46,864 bases of DNA from an uncultured Lachnospiraceae bacterium (GTDB taxonomy: Bacteria > Bacillota > Clostridia > Lachnospirales > Lachnospiraceae). Each line of letters opens with the position of its first letter. Positions within the stretch are counted from its first letter, which is position 1. Below the pieces are notes generated by a model, which was given only the letters and a program-made list of their open reading frames with translations, did no database searches and was not told the origin of the DNA. Below are positions 33,209 to 41,306 of this stretch, piece after piece. The position numbers and the translations under genes were made by a program. The DNA lies in contig CAJUMV010000033.1 in the NCBI GenBank assembly GCA_910587715.1, forward strand, positions 1 to 46,864, read 5' to 3'.

Positions 33209-33272
33209 ATGTAAAGTTTGGATGAAAACTGCAAAGAATGTAAAGTTTGGGCTGTCTGGATGTAAAGTTTGG
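33209..33272. promoter_or_regulatory. three LytTR-type direct repeats
   Basis: ATGTAAAGTTTGG occurs exactly three times, at 33209-33221, 33238-33250 and 33260-33272, with start-to-start distances of 29 and 22 bp. The core AAAGTTTGG fits the known LytTR half-site pattern W-M-M-GTT-N-R-K. They sit between the BceAB-like operon and the LytTR regulator gene. The 22-bp pair puts two boxes on the same face of the helix. Confidence 0.75.
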
Positions 33273-33307
33273 TAACACTGACAGGGACTTCGCTCTAAAG
33301 AATGTGG

Positions 33308-33313
33308 TATACT
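33308..33313 (+). promoter_or_regulatory. -10 box of the LytTR regulator gene
   Basis: TATACT is a good -10 box, but the -35 position (33285-33290, GGACTT) is poor. This fits a promoter that needs an activator bound at the LytTR boxes just upstream. Confidence 0.5.
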
Positions 33314-33342
33314 CAACATATAGTTAGGAAAGGAGTCTTTTC

Positions 33343-34050
33343 ATGCTGCGAATCGCAATCTGTGATGACGAAACGGACGCAAGGGACGCCCTGCGTTTCC
33401 AATTAGAAAAAATACTGATCGAGGACGCCGAGGAGATCGTCTACGAATTTTCCTCCGGCGTGGGCGCCGCTTCGTGGCTTAAAAACCATCCGGGCGAAAT
33501 CGACCTGCTTTTTCTGGACGTGGAAATGAAGGGCTTAAACGGCATGGAAACCGCGAAAAAAATCAGAACCTTTGACGAGCAGATCGTCATTGTTTTTGTG
33601 ACCGGGTATTCCGATTATGTGTTTGACGGCTATCTTGTGGGCGCGATGGATTATCTGATGAAGCCCGTCACGGAAGAAAAGCTGCGACAGCTAATTTCCC
33701 GTGTGCGCGCCAAATCCGCGCAGGAGGAATCACGCACCTTCACCTTGAAAAACAGGGACGGCACATGGCGGTTCCGACTCACTGACATTCTTTATTTTTA
33801 CTCCGACAAGCGGAAGGTCATCCTGGTCACGGCAAAGGGGGAATATTCCTTCTACGCCAGACTCGAGGAAATTGAAAAACAGCTTTCCGCCGCTTTCGTG
33901 CGGATTCACCAGCGCTATCTGATCAACCCAGCAAATGTGGATTATCTCGGCAGCGAATCCGTCACCATAAACGGGCGGGAGCTTCCCTGCAGCAGACGAT
34001 ACCAGGAAACCGCCCTTCCCAAAATTGCACGCTCTATAATGGGAGGTTAA
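33343..34050 (+). CDS. LytTR family response regulator
   Basis: 235 residues. The receiver domain has the acidic pair in AICDDETD and phosphosite D59 (LLFLDVEMKG), with the K of MKPVTEEK. The LytTR DNA-binding domain is at about 135-230 (ILYFYSDKRKVILVT, FVRIHQRYLINPANV). Start follows AAAGGAG. It is followed after 4 bases by its GHKL kinase and probably binds the three direct repeats upstream, controlling itself and the divergent ABC exporter. Confidence 0.9.
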   Translation: MLRIAICDDETDARDALRFQLEKILIEDAEEIVYEFSSGVGAASWLKNHPGEIDLLFLDVEMKGLNGMETAKKIRTFDEQIVIVFVTGYSDYVFDGYLVGAMDYLMKPVTEEKLRQLISRVRAKSAQEESRTFTLKNRDGTWRFRLTDILYFYSDKRKVILVTAKGEYSFYARLEEIEKQLSAAFVRIHQRYLINPANVDYLGSESVTINGRELPCSRRYQETALPKIARSIMGG

Positions 34051-34054
34051 CATA

Positions 34055-35464
34055 ATGACTACAATTAAGACCCTGCACTTTGCCACCATCATACTTTCCG
34101 GATGGCTTGTTATGTGCTCCATGTCACACCTAATCAAAATTTCAGAAAAAAGGTTGAGACGCTTTTTGCTGTTTTTCGGCTGTTCTATGCTTGCCGCCAT
34201 GATTATTTTTATCGGAGATTCCTTTAATATTCTGGCAACTACTCCGGTTTTTCTGGCAATCGTCCTGCTTACCTGTGAAGGCTCCATCTGGCAGCGAATT
34301 ACCATCGGGCTGATGTTCTCCAGCACTATCTTTTCCTTCAACGCTTTGCGGGACAACTATATCCACGATCTTATGTTTCCGCCAAAGCGATACGGCATCA
34401 CCTCATTGATTCCGGTAAACAGCTATATCAACGATTTCTTTTCAGGGATACAAGCCGAACACGGCTACTGTATTTCCGCTCTGTTCTCGCTGCCCTTTAC
34501 ACTCGTTTTGTACCTCTACATCAGAAAATTTGCGCCTGATAAAGATTATACCCTTTCCGACAGTTTGTGGCAGTTACTGTTTCTTCTTACAATAACCCCT
34601 CTTGGCACTGTGCTGGCTGTCGTCACCCTGTTTCGTTCCTCCAACTTTTGCATTGACATTTTCGTCCACAGGGAATATAGCATTTTGCTGCTGATTTCCC
34701 TGTTTGCCATCATCAGCCTGCTCTGGTGCGTCACGGTATTAGCAAAACAGCAGAAACTGGAACAGCAAAATATGCTTGGGGAAATCAACCGCAAGTATTA
34801 CGAAGCGATGGAGCAGCAGCACTTTGAAGTGAGACGGTTAAAGCACGACCTGGCAAACCACATGCAGGTATTGTCCGCCCTGAGCGAAGAAAAACGGGCT
34901 TCCTACATCGAAGAGTTGTCCGGCAATACCGCCCTCTCCCAGTCCTTTGCTTACTGCAGCGATTCCACAGTCAACGCCGTACTGACCATCAAGAAAAGCG
35001 CGATGGAGCGGTGCCATATCCGCCTGCAAATAGAAACGGATATCCCCACACCGCTCCCCTATGACAAGACCGATCTCTGCGCCCTGTATGCCAACGCTCT
35101 GGACAACGCCATGGAAGCATGCCTGAAACTGGAGGAAACACAGAGAGAAATTTCTTTGAAAAGTAAGGTGGGAAAGGGGCTGTTCTGTCTGGAAATCAGC
35201 AACCCAGATCCTGACGCTAAAGAGAACGAATCCGCAGCGCAGACAAAAAAGCGAGCCGGCTCCGTATCTGAAAAAAGATCGGAACACAGCCCGCTTCTGC
35301 CCACCTCCAAGCCGGATAAAGAATGTCACGGCTTCGGTCTGCAGAGCATACAGGAAATTGTAAAAAGATACCACGGCAGATTGGAAATCCAAACGGAAAA
35401 CGGCGTTTTTAATCTGTTTCTATATCTTCCGCTGCCGGAATACCCTATGAAAAGCGGTTCCTGA
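34055..35464 (+). CDS. GHKL-type sensor histidine kinase (AgrC-like)
   Basis: 469 residues. Six to seven membrane helices occupy residues 1-235. A helix with RRLKHDLANHMQVLSAL carries the phospho-accepting histidine, followed by the N-box LYANALDNAMEA and G-box GFGLQSIQEI of the GHKL ATPase. This is the usual partner of LytTR regulators. Its last 45 bases overlap the end of the converging panS-like gene. Confidence 0.88.
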   Translation: MTTIKTLHFATIILSGWLVMCSMSHLIKISEKRLRRFLLFFGCSMLAAMIIFIGDSFNILATTPVFLAIVLLTCEGSIWQRITIGLMFSSTIFSFNALRDNYIHDLMFPPKRYGITSLIPVNSYINDFFSGIQAEHGYCISALFSLPFTLVLYLYIRKFAPDKDYTLSDSLWQLLFLLTITPLGTVLAVVTLFRSSNFCIDIFVHREYSILLLISLFAIISLLWCVTVLAKQQKLEQQNMLGEINRKYYEAMEQQHFEVRRLKHDLANHMQVLSALSEEKRASYIEELSGNTALSQSFAYCSDSTVNAVLTIKKSAMERCHIRLQIETDIPTPLPYDKTDLCALYANALDNAMEACLKLEETQREISLKSKVGKGLFCLEISNPDPDAKENESAAQTKKRAGSVSEKRSEHSPLLPTSKPDKECHGFGLQSIQEIVKRYHGRLEIQTENGVFNLFLYLPLPEYPMKSGS

Positions 35465-36397
35465 TTCACTGCCGCGCCGAATACCCGCATAAATTGTTCC
35501 GGAAATATTATGCCACACAGAAAAGATCGCCCCCGGCAGAGTAGCCAGCGGATTTGCGGCAAAATTAGCTGTGGCAAGAGAAATCGCCAGTCCGCTGTTC
35601 TGCATACCAACTTCGATACCTATAGCGGTCACTTTCTTCTCTTCCAGTTTAAGAAGCTTTGCCACTCCCGTCCCCAGACACAGTCCAACTACATTGTGTA
35701 TCGCCACAACCGCCATGACCAATGCACCGCAGGAAACAATTTTCTCCGCATTACTTCCCACAATGCCGGAAATAATCATTACAATAGCAACCACCGATAT
35801 CAGCGGAAGCAAATCCCTGAGTGCATCGATCTGCTTAGGAAATATCCGATAAATCAGAATCCCCAAAAGTACGGGAACGAGCACGACCTTAATTACAGAC
35901 ATCATCATTGTCAGAAGGGACACCTCCACCCACGAACCTGCCAGCAGATAAACCAACACCGGTGTACATACAGGAGCCAGTATCGTTGACACAATCGTCA
36001 TGCCTACAGACAAAGGCACGTCACCACCTGCCACATAAGTAATCACATTGCTCGCCGTGCCACCTGGGCAGCACCCTACCAGAATCACACCAAGGGCCAG
36101 ATCCGCGGGCAGACCGAATGCCTTTGCCAGTACATACGCCGTTAGCGGCATCACTGTATACTGCAGGACAAATCCGACACACAAATCCTTAGGCCTTGTG
36201 AAAACAATCTTAAAATCCTGCGTCTTGATTGTCAGCCCCATTCCAAACATGGCGGCCCCTAAAAACAGAGTAGTGTAGTTCGTTGCCCATGAAAATCCAT
36301 TCGGATAAAAGAACGCTGCCACAGAAAAGATGATAATTAATACTGCAATATTTGACGACATAAAGTTACATACTTTCTTTATATGATTCATATTCAT
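35420..36397 (-). CDS. panS: PanS-like bile acid:sodium symporter family transporter
   Basis: 325 residues with about ten membrane helices. The segments LGVILVGCCPGGTASNVITYVAGGDVPLSV and GIEVGMQNSGLAISLA are signatures of the BASS family. Within this family, PanS of Salmonella moves the pantothenate precursor ketopantoate. Here it is the third gene after panC and panD, 12 bases behind panD, which supports a PanS role. The last 20 residues (IRRGSESGTAFHRVF...) are unlike the usual ending and overlap the converging kinase gene. Confidence 0.8.
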   Translation of the reverse strand: MNMNHIKKVCNFMSSNIAVLIIIFSVAAFFYPNGFSWATNYTTLFLGAAMFGMGLTIKTQDFKIVFTRPKDLCVGFVLQYTVMPLTAYVLAKAFGLPADLALGVILVGCCPGGTASNVITYVAGGDVPLSVGMTIVSTILAPVCTPVLVYLLAGSWVEVSLLTMMMSVIKVVLVPVLLGILIYRIFPKQIDALRDLLPLISVVAIVMIISGIVGSNAEKIVSCGALVMAVVAIHNVVGLCLGTGVAKLLKLEEKKVTAIGIEVGMQNSGLAISLATANFAANPLATLPGAIFSVWHNISGTIYAGIRRGSESGTAFHRVFRQRKI

Positions 36398-36409
36398 CCC
36401 CTCTCCTGT

Positions 36410-36811
36410 TTACAATTGTTCCTCCGCTCCCAGTTGTCCATGCTTTTCATATCTGGCAACGGATGTAATCTGATTCCCTTCGTCCACAAAAACTACCTTA
36501 GGCGGATTGTCTGCTATTTCCTCCGGCGTCATCTGCGCATAACACATAATGATAACCTTATCCCCTGTGGCAACCATACGGGCTGCCGCTCCATTTAAGC
36601 AGATGGTTCCGCTTCCGGTCTCACCCGCAATCACATAGGTCTCAAATCTGGCGCCGTTATCCACATCTGCAATCTGCACCTTTTCGTATTCATAAATTCC
36701 CGCAGCTCTCATCAGCCGTTCATCAATCGTGATGCTGCCAACATAATTTAACTCTGCCTGCGTCACGGTGGCCCGGTGAATTTTACTTTTTAACATATTC
36801 AGAAGCATCAT
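36410..36811 (-). CDS. panD: aspartate 1-decarboxylase
   Basis: 133 residues. The self-cleavage site Gly-Ser (YVGSITID, G25-S26) that forms the pyruvoyl cofactor is intact, with MLKSKIHRATVTQA before it and GDKVIIMCYAQM in the C-terminal half. It makes beta-alanine from aspartate for pantothenate. It lies 20 bases after panC. Confidence 0.95.
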   Translation of the reverse strand: MMLLNMLKSKIHRATVTQAELNYVGSITIDERLMRAAGIYEYEKVQIADVDNGARFETYVIAGETGSGTICLNGAAARMVATGDKVIIMCYAQMTPEEIADNPPKVVFVDEGNQITSVARYEKHGQLGAEEQL

Positions 36812-36831
36812 TTTCTCCTCTCAGCGCAGTT

Positions 36832-37677
36832 CTATAATTCCGCAATAAAGTTGTCAATCAGTCTCGTTTTTCCTATATAAACCGCTATTGCCGTCAGCAC
36901 TCTGCCCTCTGCTCTGGTAACCGGCTCTATCGTATCCGCGTTTACCATTTCTACATAATCTATTTTGGCAAGCGGCTCCTCCTCTATAATTTTTCGCATT
37001 GCATTTAAAATAGTACCGGCATCCCTTTCCCCGTTTTTTAACATATTTTCCCCGCTAAAAACTGCTCTTAAGAGTACCAGCGCCGCCTTTCTCTCTGCCT
37101 CATTTAAGTAGGTATTTCTGGAACTTTTGGCAAGGCCGTCCTCCTCACGTATGATGGGACATCCAACAATCTCAATATCCATATTCAAGTCACGTACCAT
37201 CCTTCGGATCACCGCCATCTGCTGCGCGTCTTTCTGCCCGAAATAAGCTCGATCCGGCCCCACAATATTGAAAAGTTTACAGACCACCGTGCAGACGCCG
37301 CGAAAATGCGTAGGTCTGGTTTTGCCGCACAATCCCTCGCTAACCTTCTGCATTTCCACATAAGTAGAAAAGTCCGGCGCATACATTTCTCCCGGCTCCG
37401 GATGGAAAATCAAATCGGCTCCGGTCTCTTCACAAAGTCTTTTATCCGCTTCAATATCTCTCGGATAATCATCCAAATCCTCATTGACTCCAAACTGGAT
37501 AGGATTGACAAAATCGCTGACCACCACCCTGTCATTTTCAGCCACAGCTCTGACGATCAGACTCTTATGCCCCTCATGAAGATATCCCATGGTCGGTACC
37601 AGCCCCACTGTCAGTCCCTGCTGTCTCCACTCTTTTACCTGTTTCCTTACTACATCCACCATTCCTGTAATTTCCAT
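36832..37677 (-). CDS. panC: pantothenate synthetase
   Basis: 281 residues, the family length. The HxGH motif (TMGYLHEGHKSL), FVNPIQFGVNEDLDDYPRD, FRGVCTVVCKLFN, YFGQKDAQQ and REEDGLAKSSRN (KMSKS-like loop) are all present. It joins pantoate and beta-alanine with ATP. First gene of the leftward panC-panD-panS operon, behind AAGGAG and a 335-base leader. Confidence 0.95.
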   Translation of the reverse strand: MEITGMVDVVRKQVKEWRQQGLTVGLVPTMGYLHEGHKSLIVRAVAENDRVVVSDFVNPIQFGVNEDLDDYPRDIEADKRLCEETGADLIFHPEPGEMYAPDFSTYVEMQKVSEGLCGKTRPTHFRGVCTVVCKLFNIVGPDRAYFGQKDAQQMAVIRRMVRDLNMDIEIVGCPIIREEDGLAKSSRNTYLNEAERKAALVLLRAVFSGENMLKNGERDAGTILNAMRKIIEEEPLAKIDYVEMVNADTIEPVTRAEGRVLTAIAVYIGKTRLIDNFIAEL

Positions 37678-37725
37678 AATTTTCTCCTTCTGACTTATCC
37701 TTCTTCTGACTCTGCTCGGGACTGT

Positions 37726-37845
37726 GCATAAGCAGACTCAGGATGCTGCGCATCCTTCGTTCGCGTTGCTCGTCATAAGCCTTCCAGAATATGCCCTCAT
37801 GCAAGCATGGCGCATATTCTGCAATCCTTCTGACTCTGCTTATGC
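37726..37845 (-). repeat. 120-bp cloverleaf-like inverted repeat element
   Basis: The ends GCATAAGCAGA (37726-37736) and TCTGCTTATGC (37835-37845) pair and the pairing extends inward through TCAG and AGGAT. Inside, CAGAATATGC (37785-37794) pairs with GCATATTCTG (37812-37821) around CATGC/GCATG, and a small GGATGC/GCATCC hairpin forms a second arm. No ORF is evident. It looks like a miniature repeat inserted in the pan leader between the terminator and panC. Confidence 0.6.
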
Positions 37846-37849
37846 GCGC

Positions 37850-37876
37850 AAAAAATCCGGGCAGAAACTGCCCGGA
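37850..37876 (-). terminator. intrinsic terminator inside the pan leader
   Basis: TCCGGGCAG and CTGCCCGGA form a perfect 9-bp GC-rich stem with a 3-nt loop, followed on the minus strand by six T residues. It lies 170 bases upstream of panC and about 140 bases after the leader promoter, with no promoter evident between it and panC. It therefore must be read through to express the operon, and may be conditional. Confidence 0.85.
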
Positions 37877-38014
37877 CACACATACAAAGACCCTTATATC
37901 AAAATGTGCCGCCCATCGGTACAGCCATCTTCTATAAGAATTTCCTATACACCCACAAATGGGGCTGCCAAATTTCCATGTATATGCACTGGTACAGTTC
38001 CTTGGATACTGTCC
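37877..38014 (-). promoter_or_regulatory. structured leader RNA of the pan operon, candidate riboswitch
   Basis: Between promoter and terminator the transcript can form several stems: ACAGT/ACTGT near its 5' end, GGCAGCC with GGCTGT enclosing CCCA/TGGG and TATAGG/CTTATA hairpins (a three-way junction), and GGCACA with TGTGTCC that reaches into the terminator's first stem bases. The words CTGTACC occur twice. Known 'pan motif' RNAs precede panBCD genes in Firmicutes; I cannot verify that this is one. Confidence 0.45.
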
Positions 38015-38020
38015 GCTTAA

Positions 38021-38049
38021 ATAATAGCACACACATTTTTAAAGCGCAA
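38021..38049 (-). promoter_or_regulatory. promoter of the pan leader
   Basis: On the minus strand TTGCGC (38049-38044), a 17-bp spacer and TATTAT (38026-38021), the latter preceded by TGC as an extended -10. It lies just downstream of the exporter permease stop. Confidence 0.6.
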
Positions 38050-38096
38050 TCTTTATTCTTGGTCTTTTTCACGTACACAATCTTCCTGCGGACATT

Positions 38097-40484
38097 CTAC
38101 AGCTCGTTAATCGTCTCCGTAATCGCCATCTCCCGAATCCGTCTGGCGGGCGTGCGCACCGCCGCCACACAGGAGAGCGCAACGATAATCGTAATCACCG
38201 CGAGCGGTTTCAAGGGCACTTTCCACGCACCGCCAAAGTGCGCGAAAACAATCTTTACCATAAACAGCCTGTGAAGATACAGCCCGGCGATATAGCCGAG
38301 AGCCAGACCGCAGACCGCATAGGTAATCGCCTCCGCCGCTATCATGCGGGTCATCTGTTCGACGCTCATCCCCACGGCGCGCATAGCGCCATACTGCTTC
38401 ATTTTCGCGGACACGCTCATGGAAATTTGATTCATAATGTTAAAGACCGTAATCAGCGCAATAATGGTCAAAAAACCGTAAGCCGCTATGCGGAATACCC
38501 AGAAGCTGGAATTGATCGTCTGCTCGTCCTCGCGCCTGTCTATAAAATCATTTTCGCCCGCCATCGCCTGAATCGTCTCTGCCGTCTCTGCTGGCGCATC
38601 TTTCGCAAGCTCAATCCCAAGCATCTGATAATCCGCCTCACCCGTAAGACGCACAAACGTCTCCTCCGTACAGACAATCGCCGGACGGCTCTCCGTCCCG
38701 ATGCCCTCCGAGCACACGCAGGCAATGGTAAGCGTCGTGTCTCCTATCTTCACCATATCCCCGGTATTCAAACGGCTGTCCCTGTTAAAAATCGTCATCA
38801 CATAGTCCGTATCGCCCGAAACCTGTTCCAGCTCACCACTGGCAACCGACCTTTCGGACCATTGAAACATCCAGTCATCGTAGGAAATCAAATCGACGCT
38901 GCCGGAAGCCCCGTTAATTTCCGCGGGCATATCATAACATGCGGCGCAGCCGAATGCCGTTTCCACGCCGGGCAGAGCACTCATTTCCTCCTTCATTCCC
39001 CTGTCAAGGGAATTGGCGCCGTCTGCCGTCGCTATACTAATGTCCGGACTTAAATCATTCTCCGAGGGCATAAACCTGTTAAACAAATCCAGTGCAGCGG
39101 AAAACGTGAGAAACAGGGTGACTGTAAAGGCAAAGGATAGCGACATCAAAATCAGATTTTTTTTCGCCGCCACGGCATGATGCACCCCCAGCCCATGTTC
39201 CACTTTAAAGATGCGGGTATTTGCCGCATGAACGACACCTTTACCCGTTTCCGCATTGCCCGATACTGCCGCCACGGGGGACACCGATGCCGCCCGTTTC
39301 GCGGGGGAATGCGCCGCGAGCAGTACCGATATCACACCCACCAGAACACCTGACACGATACCACTGACGCTGAACCGGTAACGGAAGTCTTCAAACTCGC
39401 CGCCCACCTTGTATTGTAAAATCATGGAAAGCGCAAAGGTAAACGCCTCGCTGACAACCAGCCCGACGGGTATCGCCGTTTTACACCAGTTGAGAGCTTC
39501 CAGCCGTACAAACCGCATCACCTGTTCCCTGCTTGCGCCGATACAGCGCATCATCCCGAAAAACTTCGTCCGCTGCGCCACCGTGCTGTTTAAGCAGCTT
39601 GAAATCATCAGCACGCCCGCTGTCAAAATCAGTACAAATACAATGGCAGCAAGTAAATAGAAATTCTGCATCGACAGATTGTTACTGGCGCCCGACACGC
39701 CCATCGTAATGATATTTTCCTCGATATCCCCGTCCGCCAGTCCATACTGCGCTTTCAAATCGGAAAGTGCGCTTTTGATATCCGCGCCATCCGCAAAGCG
39801 GACATAATACGCCGTTTTTACATCCGTATCAAAAACAGTTCCATTCGTTTCGCCGCTCTTAACGACACTCGTGTCAGAATCATCGCCCGTTCCGTTTGCG
39901 GCACGGATTCTTTGAAAAGCATCCACGCTTATATAGGCGCTCACATCCTCAAACTTGTCGTCATACTTTTCCCACTCGTCGTCACAAAACCCGCTCACGG
40001 TAAAGGAAAAATCACCCGTAGGCACATGGATGGTAACGCTGTCGCCTCCCTGCACGCCAAGCCTCTCCCTCGCACTCGTATTCAGCATAATTTCCCCGTC
40101 ATTTTGGGGAAATACGCCTTCCTTCTCGTATGCCCTGATATCGTCAATATAATTTTCTTCCGCGCCGTATAATATGACGCGCGTGTCATTAATCGTATGC
40201 CCTTCGTAAACATCCTCCCCGAGCGCATTGCACCACGCAGCCGCAGACACGTCCTCCCTGTCCGCAATCTCCCGCGCCTGCGCCTCAGACAGACCGCTGA
40301 TCACAATATGATGACTGCCGTGATGGCGAATCATTCCCTCTGTCTGTCCTTCCGTCAACATTTCCGCGCAGGAAAAGACCGTGGTCACAAGAAATACCGC
40401 AAAGATGATGCAGAGCAGAATCAGGCGGTTCTGCTTTCTGCGGGTTCTGGCGGAAATGGGAATCAAGCTTAAATAACTTTTCAC
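38097..40484 (-). CDS. FtsX-type ABC exporter permease, 795-residue two-unit form
   Basis: 795 residues from GTG 40484 (VKSYLSLIPISARTRRKQN), chosen because GGGAGG is 8 bases upstream and GTGA overlaps the ATPase stop; another GTG at 40493 lies too close to that site. One N-terminal helix, an extracellular domain (about 50-250), three helices, a long middle part with another helix and a second extracellular domain, and three C-terminal helices give the duplicated FtsX layout. Such permeases export peptides or act mechanically on the envelope. Translation is coupled to the ATPase. Confidence 0.85.
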   Translation of the reverse strand: MKSYLSLIPISARTRRKQNRLILLCIIFAVFLVTTVFSCAEMLTEGQTEGMIRHHGSHHIVISGLSEAQAREIADREDVSAAAWCNALGEDVYEGHTINDTRVILYGAEENYIDDIRAYEKEGVFPQNDGEIMLNTSARERLGVQGGDSVTIHVPTGDFSFTVSGFCDDEWEKYDDKFEDVSAYISVDAFQRIRAANGTGDDSDTSVVKSGETNGTVFDTDVKTAYYVRFADGADIKSALSDLKAQYGLADGDIEENIITMGVSGASNNLSMQNFYLLAAIVFVLILTAGVLMISSCLNSTVAQRTKFFGMMRCIGASREQVMRFVRLEALNWCKTAIPVGLVVSEAFTFALSMILQYKVGGEFEDFRYRFSVSGIVSGVLVGVISVLLAAHSPAKRAASVSPVAAVSGNAETGKGVVHAANTRIFKVEHGLGVHHAVAAKKNLILMSLSFAFTVTLFLTFSAALDLFNRFMPSENDLSPDISIATADGANSLDRGMKEEMSALPGVETAFGCAACYDMPAEINGASGSVDLISYDDWMFQWSERSVASGELEQVSGDTDYVMTIFNRDSRLNTGDMVKIGDTTLTIACVCSEGIGTESRPAIVCTEETFVRLTGEADYQMLGIELAKDAPAETAETIQAMAGENDFIDRREDEQTINSSFWVFRIAAYGFLTIIALITVFNIMNQISMSVSAKMKQYGAMRAVGMSVEQMTRMIAAEAITYAVCGLALGYIAGLYLHRLFMVKIVFAHFGGAWKVPLKPLAVITIIVALSCVAAVRTPARRIREMAITETINEL

Positions 40485-41164
40485 TCTGCACACCTCCCTA
40501 AATCCGTCAGCACACCGTCCGACACTTCTAACACCCGGTCCGCCGTCTGGGCAATCATGCGATTGTGGGTAATCATAATGATGGTCTGCTCATATTTCCG
40601 GGACGCCGCCTGCAACAGCGCGATTACGTCATTGCTGTTGCGGGTATCCAGATTTCCCGTCGGTTCGTCCGCCAGAATCAAGGACGGTCTCGTAATCAGC
40701 GCCCGCCCGATTGCCACCCTCTGCTGCTGTCCGCCGGAAAGCTGGCTCGGCAGATGGTTCCGACGTTCTTTCAGATTCAGCACGGTAAGCAGCTCCTCCA
40801 AATATTTCCTGTCCGGCTTCTGATAATCGAGCAGCAACGGGAAAACCATGTTCTGCTCCACCGTCAGCTCCGGAATCAGGTTAAAAGCCTGAAAGATAAA
40901 GCCGATATTTCTGCGCCGGAAAACCGTCAGGCTTTTCTCCTTCATGGCAAAAGTGTCCTTGCCGTCGATCAGCACCTTGCCAGACGTGGGCGTATCTAAC
41001 GCCCCGATCATGTTGAGCAGCGTGCTCTTGCCGGAGCCGGACTCCCCCACAATCGCCACATACTCTCCCTTGGGAACGGAGAAGCTGACGTTCTTGAGCG
41101 CCTGCACCGCCGCTTCGCCGCTGCCGTAGGTTTTGCATATTTTACTTACTTCCAGTAAATTCAT
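40481..41164 (-). CDS. MacB/YknY-like ABC exporter ATPase
   Basis: 227 residues from ATG 41164 with GAGG 8 bases upstream (a GTG at 41173 is weaker). Walker A GESGSGKSTLLN, Q-loop FIFQAFNLIPELT, signature LSGGQQQRVAIGRAL, Walker B LILADEPTGNLD and H-loop MITHNRMIA are intact. It forms the exporter with the following permease and lies downstream of a kinase and regulator in the same direction, separated from them by a hairpin. Confidence 0.9.
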   Translation of the reverse strand: MNLLEVSKICKTYGSGEAAVQALKNVSFSVPKGEYVAIVGESGSGKSTLLNMIGALDTPTSGKVLIDGKDTFAMKEKSLTVFRRRNIGFIFQAFNLIPELTVEQNMVFPLLLDYQKPDRKYLEELLTVLNLKERRNHLPSQLSGGQQQRVAIGRALITRPSLILADEPTGNLDTRNSNDVIALLQAASRKYEQTIIMITHNRMIAQTADRVLEVSDGVLTDLGRCAE

Positions 41165-41195
41165 TCTAAGCACCTCTTTCCAGAATTTTTATATC

Positions 41196-41242
41196 CAGAT
41201 AATTGCAAAGCATGGCATTGAGGTATGTTTTGCAATTATCTG
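41196..41242 (-). repeat. perfect 14-bp inverted repeat between kinase and ATPase genes
   Basis: CAGATAATTGCAAA and TTTGCAATTATCTG form a perfect 14-bp stem around a 19-nt loop. It is AT-rich without a T-run, so it is more likely an operator or small repeat than a terminator. Confidence 0.55.
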
Positions 41243-41306
41243 ATTTCATTTTCTTAGGAAAGAATAACACTCAAATACTACCGGCATATTTCGCCCGGAT
41301 TACAAT

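Noticed and set aside
33209..33272. CRISPR-like repeat array
   Set aside because: Only three 13-base units with unequal short gaps; they fit regulator boxes and no cas genes are present.
37574..38032. Open frame of 152 codons across the pan leader
   Set aside because: It spans a strong terminator and the inverted repeat and overlaps panC in another frame; its composition does not look coding.
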